Counted from the stretch's first letter, positions 37,098 through 44,700 are shown. The stretch: DNA of 64,000 bases from a virus (IMGVR_UViG_3300009082_000017:62001-126000); one strand, 5' to 3'. Notes: a model not told the origin generated them from the letters alone. Numbers and translations are program-made.

Positions 37098-37351
37098 TGT
37101 TATTGGAAACACATTTTACTGTTTCAAAAAATTTACAAGATATGCCAGATCATATTGAAAGATTAAAAGAAAATTCAATATTAACATTAAAAGATTTACT
37201 TTTTAATTTGATCAAAGATGGTGGTAGATTTGAATTTGGTGAAGCAATTGAAAAATCACATTATAATGAATATAGTAAAGAAACTCAATATGATTTTTAT
37301 ATTACTTATGAGAATTTAGATATTCATTTGCGTCCGTTGTATAAAGAATAG
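37094..37351 (+). CDS. hypothetical protein (85 aa)
   Basis: ATG at 37094 overlaps the GNAT stop. Helical middle, acidic. Not recognised. Confidence 0.68.
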   Translation: MMLLETHFTVSKNLQDMPDHIERLKENSILTLKDLLFNLIKDGGRFEFGEAIEKSHYNEYSKETQYDFYITYENLDIHLRPLYKE

Positions 37352-37356
37352 TTTCC

Positions 37357-37374
37357 ATGAAAGAGGGATTTCAT
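37357..37374. repeat. intergenic hairpin repeat
   Basis: CC-ATGAAA / gaggga / TTTCAT-GGGG; 5 nt after a stop and 11 nt before the next -35 box. Confidence 0.85.
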
Positions 37375-37385
37375 GGGGAATTCGC

Positions 37386-37414
37386 TTGACAAAAATACAA
37401 TAGTGTGATAATAT
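37386..37414 (+). promoter_or_regulatory. SigA-type promoter
   Basis: TTGACA 37386-37391, TAATAT 37409-37414, 17-nt spacer, within GTGATAATATT. Confidence 0.72.
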
Positions 37415-37446
37415 TATTATATAAAAAAATAAAAAGGAGATATAAA

Positions 37447-37650
37447 ATGAGTGGATTAACAGATATTGATGATGGAGCAGTACAATTAAATGATGGTTCA
37501 TACAGCATTAAACAAGAAGATATTGATAGGGAACATCTAAAATATTCTATTTGGAATATTTTAGATAAAGTCATTCCAATTGTTTTTCTTTTATTAGTGG
37601 TTATTGTAGGATCATTCTTTTTATCTAATTTATTTGCACACCCAAAATAA
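37447..37650 (+). CDS. C-terminal single-TM protein (67 aa)
   Basis: ATG at 37447 follows AAAAGGAGATATAAA, downstream of the 37386 promoter. Acidic cytosolic part and one hydrophobic segment (about residues 40-62), a tail-anchor layout. Function unknown. Confidence 0.7.
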   Translation: MSGLTDIDDGAVQLNDGSYSIKQEDIDREHLKYSIWNILDKVIPIVFLLLVVIVGSFFLSNLFAHPK

Positions 37651-37655
37651 AAATA

Positions 37656-38645
37656 ATGAAAATATTATTAGTTGATGTTGATAGCAAAATACCCAATTTA
37701 GCATTAATGAAAATATCAACATATCATAAACAATTGGGCAATAATGTTGTCTTAAAGAAAATAGGATTGGATGGGTATCCAAAGAAGAAACATATTGTAG
37801 TAGATGCATTCGGGTATGATAACGTTTATGCATCTACGTTGTTTGTTGCAAATCAAAAATGTTATGAAATAAAAAATTGTAAAAATATTGAAATTGGTGG
37901 TACGGGATATGATATTGAGAAAAAACTTCCAATCATTATAGATGATCTAGATCCCGATTATTCAATTTATCCTGAAAACGATACAAGTGTAGGGTTTATA
38001 ACCAGAGGATGTGTTAGGGATTGTTATTTTTGTGTTGTCAGAAAAAAAGAAGGTTTGATATATAAGTATAGGGATATAAATCAAATTGTCAAACATAAAA
38101 AAGTTGATTTCCTAGATAATAATATATTAGCATACAATAAACATTTAGAAATTTTACAAGAATTAATAGATAAAAAAATATATTGTTGGTTTAATTCTGG
38201 ATTAGATATTAGGCTTATTAATGATAAAAATGCTGAACTATTATCTAAACTAAAATATTTAGGAGAATATACTTTTGCTTTTGATCTTATTGAAAATGAA
38301 GAAATTATAAATAAAAAATTACAAATATTGAAAAAATATATTGATAAAGATTGGAAATTAAAATTTGATTTATATGTCAATCCAAAAGATGATATTAGTG
38401 ATATTTTATTTAGAATAAATTGGTGTAGAAAAAATAAAGTTTTGCCTTATGTAATGCGAGACAAATCTTGTTGGGAAAGTGAAAATAATGAGTTCTATGT
38501 TGATTTGGCGGCTTACTGTAATCAACCAAATATTTTTAAAAAAATGAGTTGGGAAGAATTTTTAAATAAAAGACATACAAAGCAAGAGCGCATTCAATCA
38601 AGTTTAAACTTATGGAGAGAAGGAATAAAAAATGTTCAAATATGA
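37656..38645 (+). CDS. radical SAM enzyme (329 aa)
   Basis: GFITRGCVRDCYFCVV (about residues 111-126) carries the CxxxCxxC [4Fe-4S] motif. The N-terminal VDVDSKIPNLALMKIS...HKQLGN resembles the cobalamin-binding-like start seen in phage radical SAM proteins. GLDIRLIND and YTFAFDLIENEE are barrel strands. Substrate unknown. It is followed by a nucleoside-deoxyribosyltransferase-like gene (overlap 14 nt), so a nucleotide- or base-modifying role is possible (inference). Confidence 0.85.
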   Translation: MKILLVDVDSKIPNLALMKISTYHKQLGNNVVLKKIGLDGYPKKKHIVVDAFGYDNVYASTLFVANQKCYEIKNCKNIEIGGTGYDIEKKLPIIIDDLDPDYSIYPENDTSVGFITRGCVRDCYFCVVRKKEGLIYKYRDINQIVKHKKVDFLDNNILAYNKHLEILQELIDKKIYCWFNSGLDIRLINDKNAELLSKLKYLGEYTFAFDLIENEEIINKKLQILKKYIDKDWKLKFDLYVNPKDDISDILFRINWCRKNKVLPYVMRDKSCWESENNEFYVDLAAYCNQPNIFKKMSWEEFLNKRHTKQERIQSSLNLWREGIKNVQI

Positions 38646-38991
38646 TGTTTTTTTAATTTGTCCAGTTCGGAATGCTACTGAAGATCAAAAAGAAAAAATG
38701 CAACAATATATAAATGAAATAGAGAATCAAGGAAAAACTATTTATTATCCCGCCAGAGATACAGATCAAAATGACACTATTGGATTTAGGATTTGTACAG
38801 ATAATAAAAATGCTATTAAAAATTCTAAAGAAATTCATATTTTTTGGGACAAAAATAGTACTGGGAGTTTATTTGATTTGGGTATGGCGTTTGCTACTGA
38901 TAAAAAATTAAAGATTGTGAATTTAGATGATGCGCCTTTGACTGAAGGAAAAAGCTTTACAAATATGATTCGTTATTGGAGTGAACAATAA
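38632..38991 (+). CDS. nucleoside 2-deoxyribosyltransferase-like protein (119 aa)
   Basis: DVFLICPVRNATEDQKEKMQ, then YYPARDTDQND (substrate Asp region), ICTDNKNAI and STGSLFDLGMAFA match the PF05014-type fold (D-x2-S-x-G-x2-F-D-x-G-x-A). The family exchanges bases on deoxyribonucleosides or hydrolyses N-glycosidic bonds. Its start lies in the radical SAM gene's end, implying coupling. Role in base salvage or modification is inference. Confidence 0.75.
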   Translation: MFKYDVFLICPVRNATEDQKEKMQQYINEIENQGKTIYYPARDTDQNDTIGFRICTDNKNAIKNSKEIHIFWDKNSTGSLFDLGMAFATDKKLKIVNLDDAPLTEGKSFTNMIRYWSEQ

Positions 38992-38997
38992 TACACC

Positions 38998-39015
38998 ATG
39001 AAACACAGATTTCAT
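38998..39015. repeat. intergenic hairpin repeat
   Basis: ACC-ATGAAA / cacaga / TTTCAT-GA; 6 nt after a stop. Confidence 0.82.
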
Positions 39016-39034
39016 GAACAAATAAAGGAGTAAA

Positions 39035-39259
39035 ATGTTAACAAATATTGTAGGAGACATACATAGACATATGGCATATTTCGGAACAGTTCCGAAATTA
39101 GTAATTGGCAAATTTACTTTAGAGACCATAAGAAAAGAATTTGGCAACTTAATTATTGATGCTGATTTAGATAATCAAAGAGGACAAACTATTGCCGGAT
39201 GTGAATTTGAAGAAGCCGATTTTTGGTGGGGATATTATTTGAAAAAGTTTATATCATGA
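39035..39259 (+). CDS. hypothetical protein (74 aa)
   Basis: ATAAAGGAGTAAA before ATG. MLTNIVGDIHRHMAYFGTVP then mixed sequence with DADLDNQRG. Its TGA is in the next hairpin arm. Not recognised. Confidence 0.7.
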   Translation: MLTNIVGDIHRHMAYFGTVPKLVIGKFTLETIRKEFGNLIIDADLDNQRGQTIAGCEFEEADFWWGYYLKKFIS

Positions 39260-39273
39260 AACTTGTATTTCAT
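39256..39273. repeat. hairpin repeat containing upstream stop codon
   Basis: ATGAAA / cttgta / TTTCAT-TAG; its TGA ends the preceding gene. Confidence 0.85.
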
Positions 39274-39293
39274 TAGGGAAGAAAGGATAATTT

Positions 39294-39488
39294 ATGATAG
39301 ATGCGATTATTGCGATTGTAGTAGGATTGTTGCTTTTATATTTTGGCATATCATCAATAATATTGTTTATAAAAAATGTTAATAAAAATGATGGAATATG
39401 GATTATAGCGAGTGCATTAATTTGTTCCATTGGATTATTTTTATTTGGTGGTGGAATTTTACAAATAATAAAAATTATTTTACCATGA
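39294..39488 (+). CDS. two-TM membrane microprotein (64 aa)
   Basis: AGAAAGGATAATTT before ATG. Hydrophobic segments at about residues 4-27 and 34-60 with a short KNVNKND loop. Ends Pro-stop in a hairpin arm. Not recognised. Confidence 0.7.
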   Translation: MIDAIIAIVVGLLLLYFGISSIILFIKNVNKNDGIWIIASALICSIGLFLFGGGILQIIKIILP

Positions 39489-39502
39489 AACTAGAATTTC
39501 AT
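39485..39502. repeat. hairpin repeat containing upstream stop codon
   Basis: ACC-ATGAAA / ctagaa / TTTCAT-GG; its TGA ends the preceding gene. Confidence 0.85.
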
Positions 39503-39549
39503 GGTGTATTACAAATAAGATAATATTAGTATAGTGTAAGGAGATAAAT

Positions 39550-40584
39550 TTGGGAATAAACGTACTTTCATGTTTTGATGGAATTTCTGCCGGTCAATTG
39601 GCATTACAAAGAGCAGGAATTAAAGTAGACAATTATTTTGCATCAGAAATTGACAAATATGCAATTCAAATTACACAGAAGAATTTTCCTAATACTATTC
39701 AACTAGGAAGTATTAATGATTATAAAGACTGGGATTTGCCTAAAATTGATTTGGTTATTGGCGGTAGTCCATGTCAAGGCTTTAGCAATGCAGGGAAAGG
39801 ATTAAATTTTGAAGACCCAAGAAGCAAATTGTTTTTCACATTTTCTGATATTATCAAATATTATAACCCTAAATATTTTTTGTTAGAAAATGTAAAAATG
39901 AAAAAAGAATGGCAAGATGTTATTAGTGAATATATGGGTGTTGGCCCTATTGAAATTAATTCATCTTTAGTTTCTGCTCAAAATAGAAAACGCTTATACT
40001 GGACAAATATTAATTCTGTTGAAGTCCCCTTGGATAAAAATATTTATATTGCAGATATTGCCGAAGAAGATGCAGAGCCTATCATATTACATAATTTATA
40101 TGGTGGTTTTGGAGAATCAAAACCAAGAGTTTTTACAGAAAAATCTCCAACAATAAGAACTGCAAGTGGTAGAGGTCATATTCCAAGCGTTGTTCGTAAA
40201 GATATTTATTGGAAAGACGTTCAGGAAACTGATGCCAAAGATGTTTTTTATTATACTGATAAATCATTTAATTGGATAAATAAGTCAGAAGAACGAAAAG
40301 CAAAATTTAAGATTTATGATAAAAATACTGAAGAAAAAATGCAAATGGTTGAGGCATCACATTATAAATTGTATAGTAATCAACGTTGTTTTGGCATAAG
40401 AGATAAAGGTGGAATTAGGTATATTTCAAATATTGAATGTGAAAGATTACAAACGTTTCCAGATAATTATACGGAAGGCGTATCCAAAACTCAACGATAC
40501 AAAGCAATTGGTAATTCCTGGACGGTAGATGTAATTGCTCATATTTTTTCATATTTGCCTGAAAACTGGAAAGTCACCACATAA
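39550..40584 (+). CDS. C5-cytosine DNA methyltransferase
   Basis: 344 aa, TTG start after TAAGGAGATAAAT. Motif I VLSCFDGISAGQLAL, motif IV GGSPCQGFSN with nucleophile Cys at about 75, motif VI LLENVK (Glu about 113) and motif VIII QNRKRLYW. A target-recognition region follows, then late motifs RLQTFPDNYTEG and YKAIGNSWTVDV. A complete enzyme by these marks. Likely protects DNA against host restriction. No partner endonuclease is visible. Confidence 0.93.
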   Translation: MGINVLSCFDGISAGQLALQRAGIKVDNYFASEIDKYAIQITQKNFPNTIQLGSINDYKDWDLPKIDLVIGGSPCQGFSNAGKGLNFEDPRSKLFFTFSDIIKYYNPKYFLLENVKMKKEWQDVISEYMGVGPIEINSSLVSAQNRKRLYWTNINSVEVPLDKNIYIADIAEEDAEPIILHNLYGGFGESKPRVFTEKSPTIRTASGRGHIPSVVRKDIYWKDVQETDAKDVFYYTDKSFNWINKSEERKAKFKIYDKNTEEKMQMVEASHYKLYSNQRCFGIRDKGGIRYISNIECERLQTFPDNYTEGVSKTQRYKAIGNSWTVDVIAHIFSYLPENWKVTT

Positions 40585-40598
40585 AAGTGTCATTTCAT
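40581..40598. repeat. hairpin repeat containing upstream stop codon (degenerate)
   Basis: CCAC-ATAAAA / gtgtca / TTTCAT-TGG; the TAA ends the methyltransferase gene. Confidence 0.65.
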
Positions 40599-40621
40599 TG
40601 GAAATTGATATTGATTTACTC

Positions 40622-40650
40622 TTGACAGATTTATAAAACTGTGTTATAAA
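40622..40650 (+). promoter_or_regulatory. SigA-type promoter
   Basis: TTGACA 40622-40627, TATAAA 40645-40650, 17-nt spacer. Confidence 0.75.
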
Positions 40651-40673
40651 TAAAAGAAAAAAGGAGATTTAAA

Positions 40674-41189
40674 ATGGCCTATAGTAATCCTAATAATATT
40701 ATTACAAAAGGAAAAGAATTGTCTCATTCATCAGAGAATAAAATTGAAGCTATTAATGCTCTTGAAAAAGCATTAAGCACATTAAATGAAACAATAAGAA
40801 GTGCTTGTGATCTTGGTATTTTCCCAAAAGTGGAAGTTAGGCAACAGATGTCCTTTTATGAATCTAATCCCGATTCTATTATGGGAATTATTCATTATCT
40901 TTCAGCAGATTCCGTATTTTTAGAATATTTAGAAATGTATGATAATGCTCAAGGTTTAGTTGGTATGGCACTTCCTCATGGCGAAACCGCAAAGCATAGA
41001 CTTTCAATATATGAAAGCTCATATAATGAAAGAAAAGAATTTTTAGAAAAATCTGAATTAGAAGATAAAAAAGATCAATTATTAAAGTTGGAAGATTGGT
41101 GGACAAATACAAAAGATACTTTTGAATCCAGAATGGAAAAAACAGAAAAAGATATTATTAAAGAGTCTTGTGTAGAAGTTACCCCATGA
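40674..41189 (+). CDS. hypothetical helical protein (171 aa)
   Basis: First gene after the 40622 promoter; AAAAGGAGATTTAAA before ATG. Long helices, charged C-terminal part with likely coiled coil (ESSYNERKEFLEKSELEDKK). Ends Thr-Pro-stop in a hairpin arm. Not recognised. Confidence 0.73.
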   Translation: MAYSNPNNIITKGKELSHSSENKIEAINALEKALSTLNETIRSACDLGIFPKVEVRQQMSFYESNPDSIMGIIHYLSADSVFLEYLEMYDNAQGLVGMALPHGETAKHRLSIYESSYNERKEFLEKSELEDKKDQLLKLEDWWTNTKDTFESRMEKTEKDIIKESCVEVTP

Positions 41190-41203
41190 AAGATTTGTTT
41201 CAT
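41186..41203. repeat. hairpin repeat containing upstream stop codon
   Basis: CCCC-ATGAAA / gatttg / TTTCAT-GG; its TGA ends the preceding gene. Confidence 0.87.
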
Positions 41204-41235
41204 GGTATAAAAATTAGATAAGAAGGAGATTAAAC

Positions 41236-41409
41236 ATGCAAACAAAGCAAATTATTGGAATTGTTTTGGGAATTTTAATATTGTTGGGATTTTTGTCAAT
41301 CCCTATTTTTATAGCAGGATGGGTAATAGGTCTTTTATCAGATTTAATTATCATTGTAGCTTTAGGAATTATTGTTGTTGTGACGGGTTTAGCTAGTGGC
41401 GCATTGTAA
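41236..41409 (+). CDS. two-TM membrane microprotein (57 aa)
   Basis: AGAAGGAGATTAAAC before ATG at 41236; open to TAA 41407. Nearly entirely hydrophobic: segments at about residues 6-28 and 31-54 with a single Asp between. Holin-like topology only. Confidence 0.62.
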   Translation: MQTKQIIGIVLGILILLGFLSIPIFIAGWVIGLLSDLIIIVALGIIVVVTGLASGAL

Positions 41410-41420
41410 TTATTTGTCAC

Positions 41421-41438
41421 ATGAAATCAATATTTTAT
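41421..41438. repeat. intergenic hairpin repeat
   Basis: CAC-ATGAAA / tcaata / TTTTAT-GGTG; followed by AGAAAGGAT. Confidence 0.78.
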
Positions 41439-41469
41439 GGTGCTAAACACCATAGAAAGGATAAATCTA

Positions 41470-42300
41470 TTGAAAGAATTACAACCGGCAATCAAATGGT
41501 CAGGAAGTAAACGTCCTATTGCAAAAGAAATTGTAGAATCATTTCCAGATAATATTGAAACATATTATGAACCTTTTTGTGGCGGATGTTCTGTACTGTA
41601 TTATTTATTGAATAGCAATAAACTTGGTGCAAAACGATATGTTTGTTCAGATATCAATAATGATTTAATAGATTTGTGGAATACAATTAAATCTAATCCA
41701 AGTCAAGTTATTAATAATTATTCGAGAATGTGGAATGAGTTACAAGTTTTAAGTATTGCAGATCGCAGACAATATTTCTACGATGTTCGAAGTAGATTCA
41801 ATAAAGAAAAATCACCTTATGACTTTATGTTTATTATGAGAACTACAACCAATGGTATGCCTAGATATAATAAATTAGGAGAATTTAATAATTCTTTTCA
41901 TATTACAAGAGATGGTATTAATCCAAAAGAATTTACAACTACGATTGATAAATGGTCTAGTTTATTAAATAATTATGAAGTAGAATTTGTTTGTCAAGAT
42001 TATATTAATATTGTTTCAGATAGCGAAGATGTGATTTATTTAGACCCGCCTTATGCTGGGACAAAAGGAATGTATTATGGAGTAATTGATTATAATAAAT
42101 TATGGGAATGGGTGAAGATTCAAAAAGGATTTGTCGCACTAAGTTTTGATGGAAGAACCACAAGCACAGAATATTCTGATTTAGTTCCAAAGGATATTTT
42201 TAGTAATCATAAATTGATTTGTTCTGGTAATTCTTCATTCAGAAGGACTATCGGAAAATCAAGATCAGAGTATGTTTATGAAAGTTTATATACCCAATGA
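41470..42300 (+). CDS. dam: Dam-type DNA adenine methyltransferase (D12 class)
   Basis: 276 aa from TTG 41470, which has AGAAAGGATAAATCTA; an ATG at 41437 inside the hairpin is less likely. AIKWSGSKRPIAKEI (motif X/SAM entry, about residues 7-21), YEPFCGGCSVLYYLL (motif I) and VIYLDPPYAG (motif IV, DPPY) give the alpha-class order of Dam. Target probably adenine; site unknown. Third DNA methyltransferase in the window. Confidence 0.92.
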   Translation: MKELQPAIKWSGSKRPIAKEIVESFPDNIETYYEPFCGGCSVLYYLLNSNKLGAKRYVCSDINNDLIDLWNTIKSNPSQVINNYSRMWNELQVLSIADRRQYFYDVRSRFNKEKSPYDFMFIMRTTTNGMPRYNKLGEFNNSFHITRDGINPKEFTTTIDKWSSLLNNYEVEFVCQDYINIVSDSEDVIYLDPPYAGTKGMYYGVIDYNKLWEWVKIQKGFVALSFDGRTTSTEYSDLVPKDIFSNHKLICSGNSSFRRTIGKSRSEYVYESLYTQ

Positions 42301-42314
42301 AAGAACTATTTCAT
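42297..42314. repeat. hairpin repeat with stop in 5' arm and start in 3' arm
   Basis: ATGAAA / gaacta / TTTCAT-GG; TGA ends dam, and the ATG at 42313 can start the next gene. Confidence 0.85.
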
Positions 42315-42516
42315 GGAGAATAAACATTTGAAAACTAAAAATTTGGTATATTATTTATTTGGGGCAAATGATCTAGTTTCTTTATGGAAGTTGTTTCTTG
42401 CCACTATCTCAATAAAATATTTTTTGCCTAATAGACGATCCAAAAAAATGTTAAGAGAAAAGATAAAATATCTTAAAATATTAGAAAACATAAATAAGGA
42501 GAATAAAAATGAGTAA
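42313..42516 (+). CDS. hypothetical basic protein (67 aa)
   Basis: Start at 42313 in the hairpin, or TTG 42328 after GGAGAATAAACA. Hydrophobic middle (LVSLWKLFLATISIKYF) then a very basic tail; possibly membrane-associated. Not recognised. Confidence 0.65.
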   Translation: MENKHLKTKNLVYYLFGANDLVSLWKLFLATISIKYFLPNRRSKKMLREKIKYLKILENINKENKNE

Positions 42517-42697
42517 ATATCTTGTAAATATTATGGTTCCTGTAACTTTTCAAATTAAAATTGAAGCTGAAAATGAAGATGAAGCGTGGGATATTGCAGA
42601 AAAAGAAGGCTATGATCGTATTGATTTTTCTAGTGATGCAATTGATGACGATAAGGGTGGCAGTGAAGTATATGATGTAATGCTTGATAGTGATTAA
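42509..42697 (+). CDS. small acidic protein, DpnD/PcfM-like pattern (62 aa)
   Basis: AATAAGGAGAATAAAA before ATG. YLVNIMVPVTFQIKIEAENE then DEAWDIAEKEG resembles the 7037 protein (strand, then EAE..EEA..AE helix). Function unknown. Confidence 0.65.
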   Translation: MSKYLVNIMVPVTFQIKIEAENEDEAWDIAEKEGYDRIDFSSDAIDDDKGGSEVYDVMLDSD

Positions 42698-42701
42698 CCC
42701 A

Positions 42702-42719
42702 ATGAAAGGACTCTTTCAT
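42702..42719. repeat. intergenic hairpin repeat
   Basis: ATGAAA / ggactc / TTTCAT-GGG; 4 nt after a stop; a second SD follows it. Confidence 0.82.
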
Positions 42720-42736
42720 GGGAGAAAGGACAAATT

Positions 42737-43111
42737 ATGAATAAAAAACAATGGTTTTTGAATATTGAAGGAAGCAAACAAAAGTGGGATATCCCAATCG
42801 AGATCAATGAAAAATATCTTTCTGACTACACATCAGATAATCTCAAAATTCATTATCAATACATCCCTATAAAATTTTCTTTATCTAAAAAATATGTATA
42901 TGGCATTGATGTTAGAGGCAAGTATAAGCAATGGGGACTCCCTGTTGAGGCTACACCTAAAGAAGTAGAAGCATGGAGAGAAGATGGTATAGAGATTAAT
43001 CGAATTATAAATTCTATCCCATCTTGGTGGGTAGATATGGGATTCTCTGTTAGGGTTTGGTGCTTTTGGCAGGATGTGTTTAATTTTAATAATCCGTTTG
43101 TAAATAAGTAA
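42737..43111 (+). CDS. hypothetical protein (124 aa)
   Basis: GAGAAAGGACAAATT before ATG. Two related strand-rich stretches (WFLNIEGSKQKWDIPIEINE and YGIDVRGKYKQWGLPVEA) suggest an internal duplication. Trp-rich C-terminus. Not recognised. Confidence 0.7.
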   Translation: MNKKQWFLNIEGSKQKWDIPIEINEKYLSDYTSDNLKIHYQYIPIKFSLSKKYVYGIDVRGKYKQWGLPVEATPKEVEAWREDGIEINRIINSIPSWWVDMGFSVRVWCFWQDVFNFNNPFVNK

Positions 43112-43167
43112 TTATCACAAAACAAACTAATCGTATTATTAATTACATTATAGGAGGATTTTTTCTA

Positions 43168-43962
43168 TTGAACAAAAAAATAAAAATTTATAATTTGAAA
43201 TATTTTTTTATTACCATTTGTTTGTTAATTTTTATATTCTTTATTTTTCAAAAACAGTCTAGTGTTGTTGCGGTATTCTCAACTCCTACTTCAATCCCAT
43301 TCCCAGAAAAGACTCCTATGGTTTTTGATCATTCTGAAATAAACAATGATAATTATAAATATAATGGATATTGGGAAGGGAACTATTGGATAAAAGGAGT
43401 CCCCTCATATGAAACTCTTATGCTTAGAATGCCAATGGTTGCCGGTGGTTCGGCAGTTACTTACGATCCTTATTTAATGGAAGTCACTGCAAATAAAGCG
43501 GGATTTGATATTGAAAAATATGTTGGAACCGTCGCTGTTTCTTTTTGGTCAGAAGTGGGGCATGAAGTGTGGATATATCATCCTAATTATGGTTGGGAAG
43601 GCCCATTTTTAGTAGTAGATGTGTCTCGACAAATTGATGTTTATCGTCAAATTGTATATCAAAATCAAGTTGTTGAATTAGATTTTGAAACAGCAAAAAG
43701 ATGGGAGATGTGGGAAGTGGTTAATGGAAATAATATTTTGGTAAATGGCAGGGTTGATGGAGTTATTGTATCAAAAGTTCCACCAGAAAAAGTAAATAGG
43801 TATCCTGTTGTACAATTATCAGATTTCTTTTTAGAGAATGTGAAATATATAACTTCTTATGAAAAAACGCCAGTATATAATCCTCCTAAAAATACGGGGC
43901 TACCACTTCCTATCTGGAAAATAGGTGATTATTGGGTAATATTCCCAACAGAAAAATATTAA
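43168..43962 (+). CDS. membrane-anchored extracytoplasmic protein, DPBB-like (264 aa)
   Basis: TTG start after TAGGAGGATTTTTTCTA. Basic N-terminus and one long hydrophobic anchor (about residues 12-29). A short Thr/Pro linker (STPTSIPFPEKTP) leads to an exported domain with MVAGGSAVTYDPYLMEV, YVGTVAVSFW and GPFLVVDVSRQIDVYRQIV. The last pattern resembles a double-psi beta barrel. Possibly a surface, superinfection-exclusion or wall-active protein. Compare the frameshift gene at 13724. Confidence 0.68.
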   Translation: MNKKIKIYNLKYFFITICLLIFIFFIFQKQSSVVAVFSTPTSIPFPEKTPMVFDHSEINNDNYKYNGYWEGNYWIKGVPSYETLMLRMPMVAGGSAVTYDPYLMEVTANKAGFDIEKYVGTVAVSFWSEVGHEVWIYHPNYGWEGPFLVVDVSRQIDVYRQIVYQNQVVELDFETAKRWEMWEVVNGNNILVNGRVDGVIVSKVPPEKVNRYPVVQLSDFFLENVKYITSYEKTPVYNPPKNTGLPLPIWKIGDYWVIFPTEKY

Positions 43963-44136
43963 ATTGTTTATACCACTATATGTGATGGTATAAAAAGTAA
44001 CGACACACTATATGATGTATATATAATTCAACGGAAAATTGTGAATGGCATATGATTATATATCCAAGTGTAGGATAATTACTTCATGAAATATAACCTT
44101 CATGGAAACTAGTTCAAAATTGGTATCAATTTACCC
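43963..44136. other. intergenic region, mostly featureless
   Basis: AT-rich. CACTATATG occurs twice (43974-43982 and 44006-44014) as a short direct repeat, and a hairpin repeat is at 44086. No open frame with a ribosome-binding site. Confidence 0.6.
44086..44103. repeat. intergenic hairpin repeat (variant)
   Basis: ATGAAA / tataac / CTTCAT-GG; one mismatch; not adjacent to a stop or start. Confidence 0.6.
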
Positions 44137-44165
44137 TTGACAAAAATCAAATTATGTGATAGACT
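44137..44165 (+). promoter_or_regulatory. SigA-type promoter of the structured leader
   Basis: TTGACA 44137-44142, TAGACT 44160-44165, 17-nt spacer, preceded by CCC as in other promoters here. Confidence 0.7.
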
Positions 44166-44171
44166 TGTATA

Positions 44172-44400
44172 GTCTTGGTACGCGGATATACTTTTGGAGA
44201 TGAAGGAGATGGGGTCGCGGTTGGGATTGCTGGGCGACTAACCAAAAGAAATTTAGCATAAGATAGAAGCAAAATAAAGTGTATGAATATGCTTCAAAAA
44301 ATCTTGGTGAGATTAATTATATAATAATATGTATAAGATTCCTAGAAATAAACTCACAAAATACTAGGATTAAAAAAACTTATAAAGGAGAAAAACAAAA
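44172..44400 (+). ncRNA. candidate structured RNA / 5' leader
   Basis: Non-coding, locally G-rich segment in an AT-rich genome, starting right after a promoter. P1 CTTTTGG (44191-44197) pairs with CCAAAAG (44242-44248). Inside it P2 GTCGC (44214-44218) pairs with GCGAC (44234-44238). GGAGATGAAGGAGATGGGG and GGTTGGGATTGCTGG are G-rich single strands. It could be a riboswitch-like leader of the 44401 gene and glycan cluster, or a small RNA. No known class recognised. Confidence 0.5.
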
Positions 44401-44694
44401 TTGAAAGATTATAGAAAAACACATAGTAAAATTCGAATCCCCGCAAAACAAAATAATAACATTATTGTTTCACCTCTATCTACCTCCAAAGAAGAAACTT
44501 CTGTCGAAGGCTTAGAACCTAAAATCATTCCCGATAACGGCAAACGTTTTACAGTTAAATCCAATCAATGGGTTATGGAGAAGTTTCAAAACCAAGACAC
44601 TCCTACTAGAAAAATTATTGATTTAGGTAAAGATTTGACCTGGCAGGAAGCCAAGAAAATGAAGAAAGAAAATAAGAATTCGTGGATTATTTAA
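44401..44694 (+). CDS. hypothetical basic protein (97 aa)
   Basis: TTG start after AAAGGAGAAAAACAAAA. Basic, Ser/Thr-rich N-terminus (probably disordered), then TVKSNQWVMEKFQNQDT and KDLTWQEAKKMKKENKNSWI. Not recognised. First gene after the structured leader. Confidence 0.7.
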   Translation: MKDYRKTHSKIRIPAKQNNNIIVSPLSTSKEETSVEGLEPKIIPDNGKRFTVKSNQWVMEKFQNQDTPTRKIIDLGKDLTWQEAKKMKKENKNSWII

Positions 44695-44700
44695 TTCCCC

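Noticed and set aside
38632-38991. TIR-domain NADase
   Set aside because: The motifs fit nucleoside deoxyribosyltransferase (D-x2-S-x-G-x2-F-D-x-G) better than TIR.
43974-44014. att site or iteron array
   Set aside because: Only a 9-bp direct repeat, twice; too weak.
44190-44250. tRNA gene in the G-rich leader
   Set aside because: No TTCGA T-loop or complete cloverleaf; only two nested stems.
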